From positions 1 through 64,000 of the forward strand of contig JAIXTT010000075.1 of the NCBI GenBank assembly GCA_027483795.1: 64,000 nt of DNA, given 5' to 3'. Positions 8,514-17,820 of this stretch are shown here, piece by piece. Under the pieces are notes generated by a model that saw only the letters and a program-made list of their open reading frames with translations, ran no database searches and had not been told where the DNA came from. Both the position numbers and the translations under genes were made by a program. Numbering within the stretch: the stretch's first letter is position 1; the number at the start of each line of letters is the position of its first letter. Source of the DNA: Hyphomicrobiales bacterium. Its GTDB lineage: Bacteria > Pseudomonadota > Alphaproteobacteria > Rhizobiales > Beijerinckiaceae.

Positions 8514-9848
8514 ATGTCGTCGTCTTACGATCTGGTCCTGAAGAACGGTACGGTGGTCAATCAGGACGGGATCGGCGTCCGCGACGTGGGCGTGCGCGAC
8601 GGGCGCATCGTCGCGATCGGCGATCCGGGCGCGGGCGGCGCGGCGCGGACGATCGACTGCACGGGGCTGCATGTGCTGCCGGGCGTGATCGACAGTCAGG
8701 TCCATTTCCGCGAGCCGGGACTCGAGCACAAGGAAGATCTCGAATCGGGCTCCCGCGCCGCCGTGATGGGCGGCGTGACGACCGTCTTCGAAATGCCCAA
8801 CACCGATCCGCTGACCACGAGCGCGGAGACGCTGGCGGACAAGGTGCGGCGCGGCACGCTGCGCATGCATTCGGACTTCGCCTTCTGGGTCGGCGGCACG
8901 CATGACAACGTGAAGGACCTGCCGGACCTCGAACGGCTGCCGGGGGCGGCGGGCATCAAGGTCTTCATGGGCTCCTCCACGGGGTCGCTGCTGGTGGAGG
9001 ACGATGCGGGCGTGGAGGCGATCCTGTCGGTGATCCGCCGCCGCGCCGCCTTCCATTCGGAGGACGAACCGATGCTGCGCGAGCGGCGGGGGCTGCGCGT
9101 CGAGAACGATCCGCGCTCGCATCCCGTCTGGCGTTCGGCGGAAGCGGCGATGCGCTGCACCGACCGCCTCGTCCGGATCGCGCGCAAGGTCGGCGCGAAG
9201 ATCCATGTGCTGCACATCACGACGGCGGACGAGATCCGCTATCTCGCGAACGCCAAGGACGTGGCGACCTGCGAGATCACCCCGCATCACCTGACCCTCG
9301 TCGCGCCCGACTGCTACGAACGGCTCGGCACGCTGGTGCAGATGAACCCGCCGGTGCGCTCGGCCGAACATCGCGAGGCGCTGTGGTGGGGCATCACGCA
9401 GTCGGTGGCCGACGTGCTCGGCTCCGACCATGCCCCGCATACGCTGGAGGAGAAGGCCAAGCCCTATCCCGCCTCGCCCTCGGGCATGACGGGCGTGCAG
9501 ACCTTCGTGCCGATGATGCTCGACCATGTGAATGCCGGGCGGCTCACGCTCGAGCGCTTCGTCGACCTGACGAGCGCCGGCCCGCAGCGCATCTTCGGCA
9601 TCGCCACCAAGGGCCGCATCGCGCTGGGCTACGACGCGGATTTCACGATCGTCGACATGAAGCGCCGCGAGACGATCACCAACGGCTGGATCGCGTCGAA
9701 ATGCGGCTGGACGCCCTATGACGGCGTCTCGGTGCAGGGCTGGCCCGTCGGCACGATCATCCGCGGCAATCAGGTGATGTGGGACGGGGAACTCGTGACG
9801 CCCTCGCAGGGCGCGGCGGTGCTGTTCGAGGAAGCGCTGCCGCGCTGA
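8514..9848 (+). CDS. pyrC: Dihydroorotase (class I)
   Basis: Zinc amidohydrolase of 444 residues, expected to interconvert N-carbamoyl-aspartate and dihydroorotate in pyrimidine synthesis. The metal-binding HFREPGLEHKED follows GVIDSQV, the carbamylated-lysine region reads GAAGIKVFMGSSTGSLLV, and further metal ligands occur in HSEDEPM, VLHITTADE and LGSDHAPHTLEEK. The ATG at 8514 follows AGAGGA at good spacing; the open frame extends upstream but only through non-coding sequence. It is divergent from ygfZ. The amidohydrolase family also holds hydantoinases and allantoinases, but the motif set favours dihydroorotase. Confidence 0.9.
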   Translation: MSSSYDLVLKNGTVVNQDGIGVRDVGVRDGRIVAIGDPGAGGAARTIDCTGLHVLPGVIDSQVHFREPGLEHKEDLESGSRAAVMGGVTTVFEMPNTDPLTTSAETLADKVRRGTLRMHSDFAFWVGGTHDNVKDLPDLERLPGAAGIKVFMGSSTGSLLVEDDAGVEAILSVIRRRAAFHSEDEPMLRERRGLRVENDPRSHPVWRSAEAAMRCTDRLVRIARKVGAKIHVLHITTADEIRYLANAKDVATCEITPHHLTLVAPDCYERLGTLVQMNPPVRSAEHREALWWGITQSVADVLGSDHAPHTLEEKAKPYPASPSGMTGVQTFVPMMLDHVNAGRLTLERFVDLTSAGPQRIFGIATKGRIALGYDADFTIVDMKRRETITNGWIASKCGWTPYDGVSVQGWPVGTIIRGNQVMWDGELVTPSQGAAVLFEEALPR

Positions 9849-9861
9849 GGCGGCGGGGCGG

Positions 9862-10293
9862 TCAGAGCAGGGCGGCGGCTTGCCGGACGAGCCTCGCGAG
9901 ATGCGGGCTCGTGGGGAGATCGTCGACGCGCTCGGGCTCGACCCAGCGCACCTCGCCGGCCTCGGGGCCGGTCCGGGGTTCGCCGGCGATCCAGCGGCAG
10001 GCGAAGGCATTGACGACGAAATGGCGGACGATCCGGCCGTCGGTCTCGCGCTCGATGATGTCGACATGGCCGGCGAGGCCGATCACCTCCGCCGCGACGC
10101 CGACCTCCTCCATCAATTCGCGCAACGCCGCCTCCTGCAGCGTCTCGCCCAATTCGACGATGCCGCCGGGCAGCGAGAAGACCTTGTCGGCGGGCGGCTT
10201 GGTGCGGGAGGCGAGCAGAACCTTGCCGTCCCGGAACACGGCCGCGCTCGCCGCGAGGAAAGGGCGGGACGGGTAGAGGCGGGAGTCCGTCAC
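9862..10293 (-). CDS. Nudix hydrolase (ADP-ribose pyrophosphatase-like)
   Basis: A 143-residue Nudix hydrolase with a complete Nudix box: GGIVELGETLQEAALRELME followed by EVGV (Gx5Ex7REUxEExGU). The N terminus is VTDSRLYPSRPFLAASAAVF and a later VRHFVVNAFACRWIAGEPRT fits small nucleotide-sugar or ADP-ribose hydrolases. The GTG start at 10293 overlaps the PIN-toxin stop by four bases (GTGA), so it appears to be the third cistron of the toxin-antitoxin transcript. The substrate is not assignable from sequence. Confidence 0.88.
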   Translation of the reverse strand: MTDSRLYPSRPFLAASAAVFRDGKVLLASRTKPPADKVFSLPGGIVELGETLQEAALRELMEEVGVAAEVIGLAGHVDIIERETDGRIVRHFVVNAFACRWIAGEPRTGPEAGEVRWVEPERVDDLPTSPHLARLVRQAAALL

Positions 10294-10685
10294 GCGGCGT
10301 CCCACAGGCGGATCACGCCGAAAGCGTCGAGCGCCTTGTCGGCGGAGACGAGCACGAGATCCTCGACGAGCGCCTGCGCGCAGAGGATCCGGTCGAACGG
10401 GTCTTTGTGATCGGGCGGCATGGTGCCCGCGAGCGACGCGTGACGAATGCCGATCGGCAGATCGTAAAGTCCGCCGCGTTCCAGCTCGCCGCTGAAATCC
10501 GTGATGAGCGGCTCGACGCCTGCAAGTTTGCCGAGTCGATGCTTGGTCGCGATCTCCCATGCCGAAGCGGCGCTCACGAAGGTCCGCTCCGCCTCGTTTT
10601 CGATCAGGGCCTTCATGCGGGCCGGAAAGCGGCCCGAGCCTTCCATGAACCAGATCAGCGCATGGGTATCGAGCAGCAGCCTCAT
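10290..10685 (-). CDS. PIN-domain ribonuclease toxin (VapC-like)
   Basis: A 131-residue PIN-domain protein with MRLLLDTHALIWFMEGSGRF at the N terminus (first catalytic Asp in LLLDTH), an internal glutamate in ASAWEIATKHRLGKL and the C-terminal acidic pair in KDPFDRILCAQA. These are the Mg-binding residues of PIN ribonucleases. The ATG overlaps the antitoxin stop by four bases (ATGA), and the stop overlaps the Nudix gene. This is the sub-family usually paired with Phd/YefM-type antitoxins. Confidence 0.92.
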   Translation of the reverse strand: MRLLLDTHALIWFMEGSGRFPARMKALIENEAERTFVSAASAWEIATKHRLGKLAGVEPLITDFSGELERGGLYDLPIGIRHASLAGTMPPDHKDPFDRILCAQALVEDLVLVSADKALDAFGVIRLWDAA

Positions 10686-10996
10686 CGCCCTTCCCAGAGC
10701 GCGAGTTCGTCGTCGGGAAGGGGATCGAAGAATTCCGGTCCGAGCGAAATCCGGCCCTTGAGCGTGCCGCCCTTGGGACGACGCGGCCCGTTCAGCGGCA
10801 CGAGCTTCGCCGCCGGCGTGTCTCCGCGCGCGATCACGATCTCTTCGCCCGCCTCGGCAGCGGCGACGAGCTTCGAAAGATGAGTCTTGGCTTCGTGAAT
10901 CGTCACGACACGACCGGCGGCGTGGCGCGACGCGCCTCCCGCCTCAGGCTTGCGGGCCGCCGTGTTCGGCTCGTCCTTGGCGGTCTTGCTCGACAT
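10682..10996 (-). CDS. Phd/YefM-type antitoxin
   Basis: A 104-residue antitoxin. The Phd/YefM DNA-binding N-terminal core is VVTIHEAKTHLSKLVAAAEA followed by GEEIVIARGDTPAAKLVPL, and the C terminus (RISLGPEFFDPLPDDELALW) matches the toxin-wrapping tail seen with PIN partners. An ATG at 10996 with an upstream GAGG gives a 30-residue Ala/Lys-rich extension ahead of the core. An internal GTG at VTIHEAK would give the canonical short form, so the start is uncertain. Two inverted repeats just upstream (11022-11051) are candidate operators. Confidence 0.88.
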   Translation of the reverse strand: MSSKTAKDEPNTAARKPEAGGASRHAAGRVVTIHEAKTHLSKLVAAAEAGEEIVIARGDTPAAKLVPLNGPRRPKGGTLKGRISLGPEFFDPLPDDELALWEGR

Positions 10997-11021
10997 GACC
11001 GGGCCTCGAAGGTTCGGAGCG

Positions 11022-11051
11022 GTTAGCTAACGAAGTTAGTCCGCAACTTCG
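11022..11051 (-). promoter_or_regulatory. Candidate operator of the Phd/PIN operon
   Basis: Two inverted repeats abut: the perfect 10-base palindrome GTTAGCTAAC (11022-11031) and CGAAGTT-N7-AACTTCG (11031-11051). They lie 26-55 bases upstream of the antitoxin ATG, where Phd-family antitoxins commonly bind to repress their own operon. The repeats are seen directly; binding is inferred. Confidence 0.45.
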
Positions 11052-11064
11052 GCGACCGCAACCC

Positions 11065-11847
11065 TCACACGTGCTGGCCGCCGTTGATGTGGATCTCCGA
11101 TCCGGTCACGTAGCTCGACTGCTCGGTGCAGAGGAAATAGATCGCCTTGGCGACCTCTTCGGGCGTGCCGAGGCGGCGCATCGGGATCATCTCCACGAGC
11201 TTCTCGGTGCCGGGCGAGAGGATCGACGTGTCGATCTCGCCGGGGGAGATCGCGTTCACGCGGACGCCGCGGGGACCGAAATCGGCGGCCATCTCGCGGG
11301 TCAGACCGGCCAGAGCCGATTTCGACGTCGCATAGGCCGCGCCGGCGAAGGGGTGCACGCGGGAGCCCGCGATCGAGGTGACGTTCACCACCGAACCCTT
11401 GGCGCGCTCCAATTCCTCGACGAGGCCGCGGGCGAGCATCACGGGGGCGAAGAAGTTGACCTGGAACACCTTCTGCCAATCCGAGAGGGCCGTCTCGATC
11501 GTGCCGAGACGCGCGCCGCCCTCGCCCTTGGGAGAGATGCCCGCATTGTTGACGAGCGCGTCGAGCCGGCCGCCTTCGAGGCGCGAGCGGATCTCGGCGA
11601 TCGCCTCCAGCGTGTTGGCGGGGTCCGCGAGGTCGACCTGGATATGGTCTTCCGGCCCCATCTCCCACGGACAATTTTCCGGGAAGGCGTGGCGCGAGCA
11701 GGTGATGACCCGCCAGCCCGCGGCGGAAAAGCGCTTGACGGTCGCATGGCCGATGCCTCGGCTCGCGCCCGTCAGCAGCATCGTGCGGCGGGGTTCGTTC
11801 GACGGCGTGGCCATGGAAGCTCGCGGGCGGGAGGACGGGTTGTTCAC
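11065..11847 (-). CDS. Short-chain dehydrogenase/reductase
   Basis: NAD(P)-dependent oxidoreductase of the classical SDR family, about 260 residues. It shows the cofactor motif [12 protein letters not shown], the NNAG motif in [12 protein letters not shown], the active-site YxxxK in [12 protein letters not shown] and the [10 protein letters not shown] segment. The GTG at 11847 overlaps the pdxH stop by four bases (GTGA) and is preferred; an ATG at 11814 ([10 protein letters not shown]) is the alternative. It forms an operon with pdxH on the minus strand. The substrate is unknown. Confidence 0.87.
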   Translation of the reverse strand: MNNPSSRPRASMATPSNEPRRTMLLTGASRGIGHATVKRFSAAGWRVITCSRHAFPENCPWEMGPEDHIQVDLADPANTLEAIAEIRSRLEGGRLDALVNNAGISPKGEGGARLGTIETALSDWQKVFQVNFFAPVMLARGLVEELERAKGSVVNVTSIAGSRVHPFAGAAYATSKSALAGLTREMAADFGPRGVRVNAISPGEIDTSILSPGTEKLVEMIPMRRLGTPEEVAKAIYFLCTEQSSYVTGSEIHINGGQHV

Positions 11848-12446
11848 GGATACAGCCTTTCCTTCGTCCATGCTCCCGTCGGCGCGGGCCGGCGGAACAC
11901 GATGCGGTCATGCAGGCGGAACGGCCTGTCCTGCCAGAACTCGATATACACCGGTCTGATGCGGAAGCCCGTCCAATAAGGCGGCCGGGGGATGTCGCCC
12001 ACCGCATATTTCGCGGCATGGGCCGCGACCGCCTTCTCCAGCGCGAAGCGACTTTCGAGCGGCCGGGACTGCCGGCTCGCCCAGGCGCCGATGCGGCTGT
12101 CGCGCGGGCGGGAGGCGAAATAGGCGTCGGCCTCGGCATCGCTCACGCGTTCGGCGGGACCGCGGAAACGGACCTGACGGCGCAGGCTCTTCCAATGCAG
12201 CACGGCGGCGGCCTTGGGGTTGGCGGCGAGTTCGCGCCCCTTGGCGGATTCGGTGTTGGTGTAGAAGACGAAGCCGTCCTCGTCGAAGCCCTTCAGCAGC
12301 ACCATGCGCACGTCGGGCAGGCCGTCCTCGTCGAAGGTGGACAGCGCCATGGCGTTCGGATCGTTCGGCTCCGAGGCCGTCGCCTCTGCGAACCACGCCC
12401 CGAAAAGGGCGAAGGGCTCGTTCCGCTCGGTGAAGTCACCGCTCAT
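11844..12446 (-). CDS. pdxH: Pyridoxamine 5'-phosphate oxidase
   Basis: FMN-dependent oxidase that converts pyridoxamine or pyridoxine 5'-phosphate to pyridoxal 5'-phosphate. The 200 residues carry the family blocks [40 protein letters not shown], the FMN-binding [15 protein letters not shown] and the C-terminal [16 protein letters not shown] with terminal ERLYP. The ATG at 12446 matches the usual N terminus; 19 further upstream codons are open but lack family similarity. The SDR gene follows with a 4-base overlap. Confidence 0.95.
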   Translation of the reverse strand: MSGDFTERNEPFALFGAWFAEATASEPNDPNAMALSTFDEDGLPDVRMVLLKGFDEDGFVFYTNTESAKGRELAANPKAAAVLHWKSLRRQVRFRGPAERVSDAEADAYFASRPRDSRIGAWASRQSRPLESRFALEKAVAAHAAKYAVGDIPRPPYWTGFRIRPVYIEFWQDRPFRLHDRIVFRRPAPTGAWTKERLYP

Positions 12447-12501
12447 TAACCCGTTCCGTTGCTCACTGATCTTCGACGACCGGCCGGCCCCGAGGACACC
12501 C

Positions 12502-12972
12502 ATGTTCCGCGTGCGTATCGATCATCTTTATAGGGCGGCTGCGGCCGCCTCGCCACGGCGGATCGCGGCGTGCATCGCGATCGCGCCGGCCGCGGGACTT
12601 CTGCTGTCGGCATGCGCCGCGCAAAGGCCCTCGATGTTCGCCGCCGCTCCGTCGGCCGACGAGATCACGGGCGGCATCGTCTCCCGGGCTTCGCTCGACG
12701 CCGTTCAGCCCGGCCGGGCGGCGGCGATCCGCCTCGCGCTGGAGCCTTCGGCGGAGGGCGCCGAGGTCGCCTGGATCGATCCCGAGAGCGGGCGGCGCGG
12801 CACCGTCGCCGCTGCGGGACCCGCCTTCGTGAGCCGCGACCGGCTCTGCCGGGCCTTCACCGTGGTGACGGCGAAGGCGGGCGGAAGCGAACGTTCCGTC
12901 GGCAGCGCCTGCCGGATCGGCGCCGGTCCGTGGAGCCTCGGGGAGTTCGAAACCCTGCCGGACAGGGCCTGA
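12502..12972 (+). CDS. RT0821/Lpp0805-type surface lipoprotein
   Basis: Secreted lipoprotein of 156 residues. A basic N terminus is followed by a hydrophobic stretch ending in the lipobox LLSACA (Cys near residue 36), so it should be lipidated and sent to the outer membrane. The C-terminal segment [20 protein letters not shown] then [12 protein letters not shown] follows the RT0821/Lpp0805 surface-protein pattern of two cysteines around a beta hairpin. It is divergent from pdxH by 55 bases and about 100 bases upstream of the DnaJ-like gene. The exact role is unknown. Confidence 0.8.
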   Translation: MFRVRIDHLYRAAAAASPRRIAACIAIAPAAGLLLSACAAQRPSMFAAAPSADEITGGIVSRASLDAVQPGRAAAIRLALEPSAEGAEVAWIDPESGRRGTVAAAGPAFVSRDRLCRAFTVVTAKAGGSERSVGSACRIGAGPWSLGEFETLPDRA

Positions 12973-13072
12973 ACGCGGCCTTGACGCGATCCGGCGTTGC
13001 GCGCCGCGCCCGCAGATCCCACATTGCCGACGTGGAATCGCCGCGATCGGGTCGCGTCGACGGGGGCGGGGC

Positions 13073-14017
13073 ATGCGTGATCCCTACGAGGTGCTGGGCG
13101 TATCGAAATCGGCCGACGAAGCCGAAGTGAAGCGCGCGTTCCGCAAGCTCGCCAAGGCCTGGCATCCCGACCGCAACACGGACGACCCCAAGGCGAAGGA
13201 CAAGTTCTCGGAGCTCAATGCGGCCTACGAGATCCTCGGCGACGCCGACAAGCGCCGGCGGTTCGACCGCGGCGAGATCGACCGCGAAGGCAAGCCGCGC
13301 CATCCGGGTTTCGAGGGTTTCGGGGCCGGGCCTGCGGGAGGCCCCGGCGCGGGCGCGGGCGCGGACGGCTTCTCCTTCGGCTTCGGCGGCAACGGCCCCT
13401 TCGCCCGGCGGGCGGGCGGCGGCGGGGCGGGCATCGATCCGTCCGATCTGTTCTCGGACCTGTTCGGCTTCGGCGGCGGCCGCCGGGGTGCACGCGGTCC
13501 GCGCGCCGCTCAGGCGGGCGGCGATCTCAAGGGCGAAGTCTCGATCACCCCGGCGGAGGCCGTTTCGGGCGTCTCGAAGCGCGTGTCGCTGCCCGACGGC
13601 CGCGCGCTCGACGTGCTGATCCCGGCGGGCGTCGCGGACGGTCAGGTCGTGCGGCTGCGCGGCCAAGGCGTGCGGGGCGCGCAGGGCGGGCGGCCGGGCG
13701 ACGCCTTCGTGACGGTGCGGGTCCTGCCGGATCCGCGCTTCACGGTGGAGGGGAAGGATCTTCGGCTGCGTCTCGCGGTGACGCTCGAACAGGCCGTGCT
13801 CGGCGGCAAGGTGCGCTGCCCGACGCTCGAAGGCGCGGTGGAAATCGCCGTGCCGCCGCGGTCTTCGACGGGACGCACCCTGCGCCTGCGCGGCAAGGGA
13901 ATGCCGGGGCCGGACGGCGCGGGCGACCTGTTCGTGGTGATCGAGATCGTTCTGCCGCCCGACGGCGACGCGGAACTCGAGGATTTCCTCCGCCGCCGCC
14001 GCGAAAGGCGGGGGTGA
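13073..14017 (+). CDS. DnaJ-like co-chaperone without zinc finger (CbpA type)
   Basis: Hsp40 co-chaperone of 314 residues. The J domain (residues 1-70) contains the HPD motif in AKAWHPDRNTDD that stimulates DnaK ATPase. A Gly/Phe-rich linker (about 80-145) follows, then the C-terminal substrate-binding domain with GDLKGEVSITPAEAVSG and LRLRGKGMPGPDGAGDLFVV. The cysteine-rich zinc finger of true DnaJ is absent, as in CbpA/DjlA-like type II proteins. It is followed by a REP-like element and converges on kup. No thermosensor or sigma-32 promoter was evident. Confidence 0.9.
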   Translation: MRDPYEVLGVSKSADEAEVKRAFRKLAKAWHPDRNTDDPKAKDKFSELNAAYEILGDADKRRRFDRGEIDREGKPRHPGFEGFGAGPAGGPGAGAGADGFSFGFGGNGPFARRAGGGGAGIDPSDLFSDLFGFGGGRRGARGPRAAQAGGDLKGEVSITPAEAVSGVSKRVSLPDGRALDVLIPAGVADGQVVRLRGQGVRGAQGGRPGDAFVTVRVLPDPRFTVEGKDLRLRLAVTLEQAVLGGKVRCPTLEGAVEIAVPPRSSTGRTLRLRGKGMPGPDGAGDLFVVIEIVLPPDGDAELEDFLRRRRERRG

Positions 14018-14024
14018 GGGCGTC

Positions 14025-14192
14025 GAAAGGAAGACGTGGATGCCCGCAGGCGCGGGCATGACGGGGTGGGGCTTCCCCCCCCCCTTGGCGTCATCCCGGC
14101 CGGAGCGCAGCGCAGGGCCGGGATCCGCGTCTTTCTTGCTGCGTCGAAGGGAAGACGTGGATGCCCGCAGGCGCGGGCATGACGGGTGAGGG
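14025..14192. repeat. REP-like paired palindrome, copy A
   Basis: Intergenic element with two kinds of stem-loop. One contains CCCGGCC...GGCCGGG around a GGAGCGCAGCGCA loop; the other contains GCCCGC-AGGC-GCGGGC, flanked by GACGTGGAT and ATGACG. The second kind is present twice, on either side of the first. The flanks of the two types are mutually complementary, so the pair can fold as a larger cruciform. A run of ten C residues lies at 14075-14084. Copies B, C and D are at 17821, 20261 and 25572. Confidence 0.8.
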
Positions 14193-14199
14193 CGTCGAT

Positions 14200-14261
14200 C
14201 GGACGGTGACGTCGCTCAGACGGTGACGATGCTCAGACGGTGACGATGCTCAGACGGTGAC
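14200..14261. repeat. 17-bp tandem repeat overlapping the kup 3' end
   Basis: Units of GCTCAGACGGTGACGAT start at 14214, 14231 and 14248 (the last partial), with a diverged unit before them from about 14200. The third unit contains the kup stop codon and last codons, so the repeat has multiplied the 3' end of kup outward. Confidence 0.75.
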
Positions 14262-16196
14262 TTGGGTTCCCACTTCCACGACGCGGCCCGTCGGGATCTG
14301 GAAGAAGTCCGTGGCGTCCGTCGCGTTGCGGGCGAGGCCGATGAACAGCTTGTCCTGCCATATCGGCATGCCGGAGCGCGCGGCGGGCTTGATCGACCGG
14401 CGCGAGACGAAGAACGACGTCGACATGATGTCGAAGCTCCAGCCGAGCTTGCGCGCGATGGCGAGGCCGCGCGGCACGTTGGGCGACTCCATGTAGCCGA
14501 AGCGCAGCGTGACGCGGGAGAAGAGTTCGCTGATCGGCTCGATCGTCACGCGGTCCTCGTCGGCCACGCGCGGCGTGTCGGTGAAGTTGACCGTGAGGAT
14601 GACGTTCTTCTCGTGCAGGATCTTGTTGTGCTTCAGATTGTGGAGCAGCGCGGCGGGCGCGTAATCCGGATCGCTGGTGAGGAAGACGGCCGTGCCCTGC
14701 ACCTTGTGCGGCGGCTTCTTCTCCAGATTGCGCACGAGCATGTCGAGCGGCACTTCGGCCTTGCGCGTCTTGTCCTGCAGGATGCGCGTGCCGCGCCGCC
14801 AGGTCCAGATGAGGACGATGAGCGCGGAGCCGAAGGTGAGGGGCGCGTAGCCGCCTTCGAACAGCTTCAGCAGATTGGCCCCGAGGAAGGTGAGGTCGAT
14901 CATCAGGAAGGGGATGACGAGCAGGGCCGCCGCGGCGGGCTGCCATTTCCAGACGCGCCAGATGACGAGGAAGGCGAGGATCGCGTCCACCGTCATCGTC
15001 GTGGTCACGGCGATGCCGTAGGCCGAGGCGAGATTGCTCGACGTGCGGAAGGACAGGACGAGCGCGATGACGCCGAGCAGCAGGAGCCAGTTGATCCGCG
15101 GGATGTAGATCTGCCCCGCATGGGTCTCGGACGTGTAGCGGATCTCCATGCGCGGCAGCAGACCGAGCTGGATCGCCTGATGGGTGAGCGAAAAGGCGCC
15201 CGTGATGACCGCCTGGCTCGCGATCACCGTCGCCATGGTCGCCATGATCACGACGGGGACGGTCGCCCAATCGGGATAGAGCCGGAAGAAGGGGCTCTGC
15301 ACCGTCTCGGGATAGGCGAGGACGAGCGCGCCCTGACCGAAATAATTGAGGACGAGCGCGGGCAGGACGAGCCAGAACCACGCGGCCCGGATCGGACGCT
15401 TGCCGAAATGGCCGAGATCCGCATAGAGCGCTTCCCCGCCCGTGACCGCGAGGAAGACGAGGCCCAGCGTCACGAGCCCGATGATCTTGTGCTCGAGCAG
15501 GAAGCGGAGGCCGTAGAGCGGGTTGACGGCCGCCAGCACGCCGATGTCGTCGCTGATATGGGCGATGCCGCCGCCGGCGAGCATCAGGAACCAGCCGACC
15601 ATGATCGGGCCGAAAAAGGTCGCCACCTTGGCCGTGCCGCGGCTCTGGACTGCGAAGAGCGCGATCAGGATCACGAGCGTGACGGGAATGACGTAGGGCT
15701 CGAAGGCGGGCGTGACGAGTTTCAGCCCTTCGACCGCGGACAGGACGGAGATCGCGGGCGTGATGATCGAGTCGCCGTAGAACATGGCGGCGCCGATCAC
15801 GCCGAGAAAGAAGACGAGATTCGTGCCGCGCCCGAGCGCGCGCTGACAGAGCGCCATCAGGGAGAGCGTGCCGCCCTCGCCGTTGTTGTCGGCCTTGAGC
15901 AGGATCATGACGTATTTCGCCGTCACGACCAGCAGCAGCGCCCAGACGATCAGCGAAAGGACGCCGAGCACCGTGTCGCGCGGCACCACCGGAACGGCAT
16001 GGCCCGTCGCCGGACCTTGGAAACCGACCGCCGCATGCAGCGCCTCGCGGAAGGCGTAGAGCGGGCTGGTGCCGATGTCGCCGTAGACGACGCCGACGCT
16101 GCCGATGGCGAGCGCCCAGAAGTGCTTCCCGCTTCCCCCGTGACCGTGGGATCGCGTATCGGCTTCGAACTGCTCGTTGGGTACGGTTGAGGACAT
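14250..16196 (-). CDS. kup: Low-affinity potassium uptake protein Kup
   Basis: Inner-membrane K+/H+ symporter of 648 residues with about twelve membrane helices in the first 440 residues and a soluble C-terminal domain. The family signature [20 protein letters not shown] is near residue 33, with [20 protein letters not shown] and [20 protein letters not shown] after it. The ATG at 16196 gives [20 protein letters not shown]. The stop codon lies inside a 17-bp tandem repeat. It is divergent from fabI across 195 bases that must hold both promoters. Confidence 0.96.
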   Translation of the reverse strand: MSSTVPNEQFEADTRSHGHGGSGKHFWALAIGSVGVVYGDIGTSPLYAFREALHAAVGFQGPATGHAVPVVPRDTVLGVLSLIVWALLLVVTAKYVMILLKADNNGEGGTLSLMALCQRALGRGTNLVFFLGVIGAAMFYGDSIITPAISVLSAVEGLKLVTPAFEPYVIPVTLVILIALFAVQSRGTAKVATFFGPIMVGWFLMLAGGGIAHISDDIGVLAAVNPLYGLRFLLEHKIIGLVTLGLVFLAVTGGEALYADLGHFGKRPIRAAWFWLVLPALVLNYFGQGALVLAYPETVQSPFFRLYPDWATVPVVIMATMATVIASQAVITGAFSLTHQAIQLGLLPRMEIRYTSETHAGQIYIPRINWLLLLGVIALVLSFRTSSNLASAYGIAVTTTMTVDAILAFLVIWRVWKWQPAAAALLVIPFLMIDLTFLGANLLKLFEGGYAPLTFGSALIVLIWTWRRGTRILQDKTRKAEVPLDMLVRNLEKKPPHKVQGTAVFLTSDPDYAPAALLHNLKHNKILHEKNVILTVNFTDTPRVADEDRVTIEPISELFSRVTLRFGYMESPNVPRGLAIARKLGWSFDIMSTSFFVSRRSIKPAARSGMPIWQDKLFIGLARNATDATDFFQIPTGRVVEVGTQVTV

Positions 16197-16391
16197 GGGG
16201 GTCCCGGATTGGTCGCCGTCGAAGGCGCGGGCTTATAACACTCTCAGCGAAGAAAGACAGGGGGCTCCGTCGCCTTGCGGACGGGCTTTCGGACAATCGC
16301 TCGGGACGGCTTCCGCCGGCGCGATCCTTCCGGTAATGATGCGCGCCGAACGTTCCGCACGGCAAAGCCGCAGCTCTTCGAGTCGGATTTC

Positions 16392-17219
16392 ATGAACGCA
16401 CAGACAAGCCGACCCTCCCTCCTCGCCGGCAAGCGCGGTCTGGTGATGGGCGTCGCCAACAACCGGTCGATCGCCTGGGGCATCGCCAAGGCGGCGCACG
16501 ACCACGGCGCGGAACTCGCCTTCACCTATCAGGGCGAGGCGCTGGAAAAGCGCGTGCGTCCGCTCGCCGCCGAACTCGGCGCGACGGTCGTCGGCCATTG
16601 CGACGTCACCGACCCGGCCACGATCGACGCGGTCTTCGCGGAATTGGAGCGGCTCTGGGGCAAGCTCGACTTCGTGATCCATTGCATCGCCTTCTCGGAC
16701 AAGGACGAATTGACGGGGCGCTACGTCGACACGACGGAGGCGAATTTCTCGAAGTCGCTCCTGATCTCCTGCTATTCCTTCACCGCGGTGGCGCAGCGCG
16801 CCGAAAAGCTGATGACGGACGGCGGATCCATGCTCACGCTCACCTATTACGGGGCGGAGAAGTGGATGCCGCATTACAACGTGATGGGCGTGGCCAAGGC
16901 GGCGCTCGAGGCGTCGGTCCGCTATCTTGCCGCGGATCTGGGCCCGCAGAACATCCGTGTGAATGCGATCTCGGCCGGGCCGATCAAGACGCTCGCGGCC
17001 TCGGGCATCGGCGACTTCCGCTACATTCTGAGGTGGAACGAGTACAACGCTCCGCTGCGCCGGACGGTCACGATCGAGGAAGTCGGCGAGACCGCGGTCT
17101 ATCTCGTCTCCGACATGGGTCGCGGCATGACGGGCGAGATCCTGCATGTCGACGCGGGCTATCACGTCGTCGGCATGAAGAACCCGGAAGCGCCGGACAT
17201 CACGCTCGACAAGGCCTGA
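16392..17219 (+). CDS. fabI: Enoyl-[acyl-carrier-protein] reductase (NADH)
   Basis: Reduces enoyl-ACP in the last step of each fatty-acid elongation cycle. The 275 residues show the FabI-type cofactor motif GVANNRSIAWGIAKAAHDHG and the active-site region LTLTYYGAEKWMPHYNVMGV followed by AKAALE (YxMxxxK geometry of this family). AISAGPIKTLAASGI and GMTGEILHVDAGYHVVGM complete the fold. The ATG at 16392 gives MNAQTSRPSLLAGKRGLVMG. The histidine phosphatase gene follows 7 bases after the stop, so they form an operon. Confidence 0.96.
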   Translation: MNAQTSRPSLLAGKRGLVMGVANNRSIAWGIAKAAHDHGAELAFTYQGEALEKRVRPLAAELGATVVGHCDVTDPATIDAVFAELERLWGKLDFVIHCIAFSDKDELTGRYVDTTEANFSKSLLISCYSFTAVAQRAEKLMTDGGSMLTLTYYGAEKWMPHYNVMGVAKAALEASVRYLAADLGPQNIRVNAISAGPIKTLAASGIGDFRYILRWNEYNAPLRRTVTIEEVGETAVYLVSDMGRGMTGEILHVDAGYHVVGMKNPEAPDITLDKA

Positions 17220-17226
17220 TCGACCC

Positions 17227-17808
17227 ATGCGCGCCGAACGCATCTGGTTCCTGCGTCACGGCGAGACGGCCTGGAATCGCGAAGGCCGGCTGCAGGGCCA
17301 ACAGGACATCCCGCTGAACGATCTCGGCCGCGCGCAGGCCGAGACGGCGGGGATCCGTCTCGCCGCGCTGGCTCCCGCCGCGGAATTGCCTTGGATCGTG
17401 AGCCCGCTCGACCGCACGCGCCGGACGGCCGAACTCGCCCGCGAAGGCGCGGGCCTGCCGGCCGAGGGCTATGCGCTCGACGACCGCCTGAAGGAGATCA
17501 CCTTCGGCCGTTGGGAAGGGCTGACCTGGCCCGAAGTCCGCAAGGCCGACCCGGCGGGCGCGGCGAAGCGCGAAGTCGACAAATGGGGCTTCGCGCCGCC
17601 GGGCGGCGAGAGCTATGCGATGCTGGTGGAGCGGATCCGCCCTTGGATCGAGACCGTCGACGCGCCCTGCGTGGTGGTGGCGCATGGCGGCGTGGCGCGG
17701 GCCATGCTGCACGTGATCGCCGGCGTGCCGGAACACGAGGTCACGGCGCTCGACATCTGGCAGGGCCGGGTGCTCCTGCTGGAGCGGGGCGGATACGCGT
17801 GGGTTTGA
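17227..17808 (+). CDS. Histidine phosphatase family protein (phosphoglycerate-mutase-like)
   Basis: A 193-residue phosphatase of the RHG superfamily. The phosphohistidine motif is FLRHGETAWNREGRLQGQQD; a second conserved arginine is in SPLDRTRRTAEL, the catalytic Glu in KEITFGRWEG, and the second His in VVVAHGGVARAML. The role may be cobalamin-related, broad phosphatase or unknown. It is co-transcribed with fabI and followed by a REP-like element and aroC. Confidence 0.9.
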   Translation: MRAERIWFLRHGETAWNREGRLQGQQDIPLNDLGRAQAETAGIRLAALAPAAELPWIVSPLDRTRRTAELAREGAGLPAEGYALDDRLKEITFGRWEGLTWPEVRKADPAGAAKREVDKWGFAPPGGESYAMLVERIRPWIETVDAPCVVVAHGGVARAMLHVIAGVPEHEVTALDIWQGRVLLLERGGYAWV

Positions 17809-17820
17809 GGGGCGACCTCT

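Noticed and set aside
14075-14084. Run of ten C residues as a phase-variation tract
   Set aside because: It lies between convergent genes inside a REP element, outside any coding frame or promoter, so it has no clear switch role; it may also be error-prone in sequencing.
14262-16190. A 642-residue plus-strand frame opposite kup
   Set aside because: Pure shadow of kup: repetitive charged sequence with no motif, in exact antiparallel register to a strongly conserved transporter.
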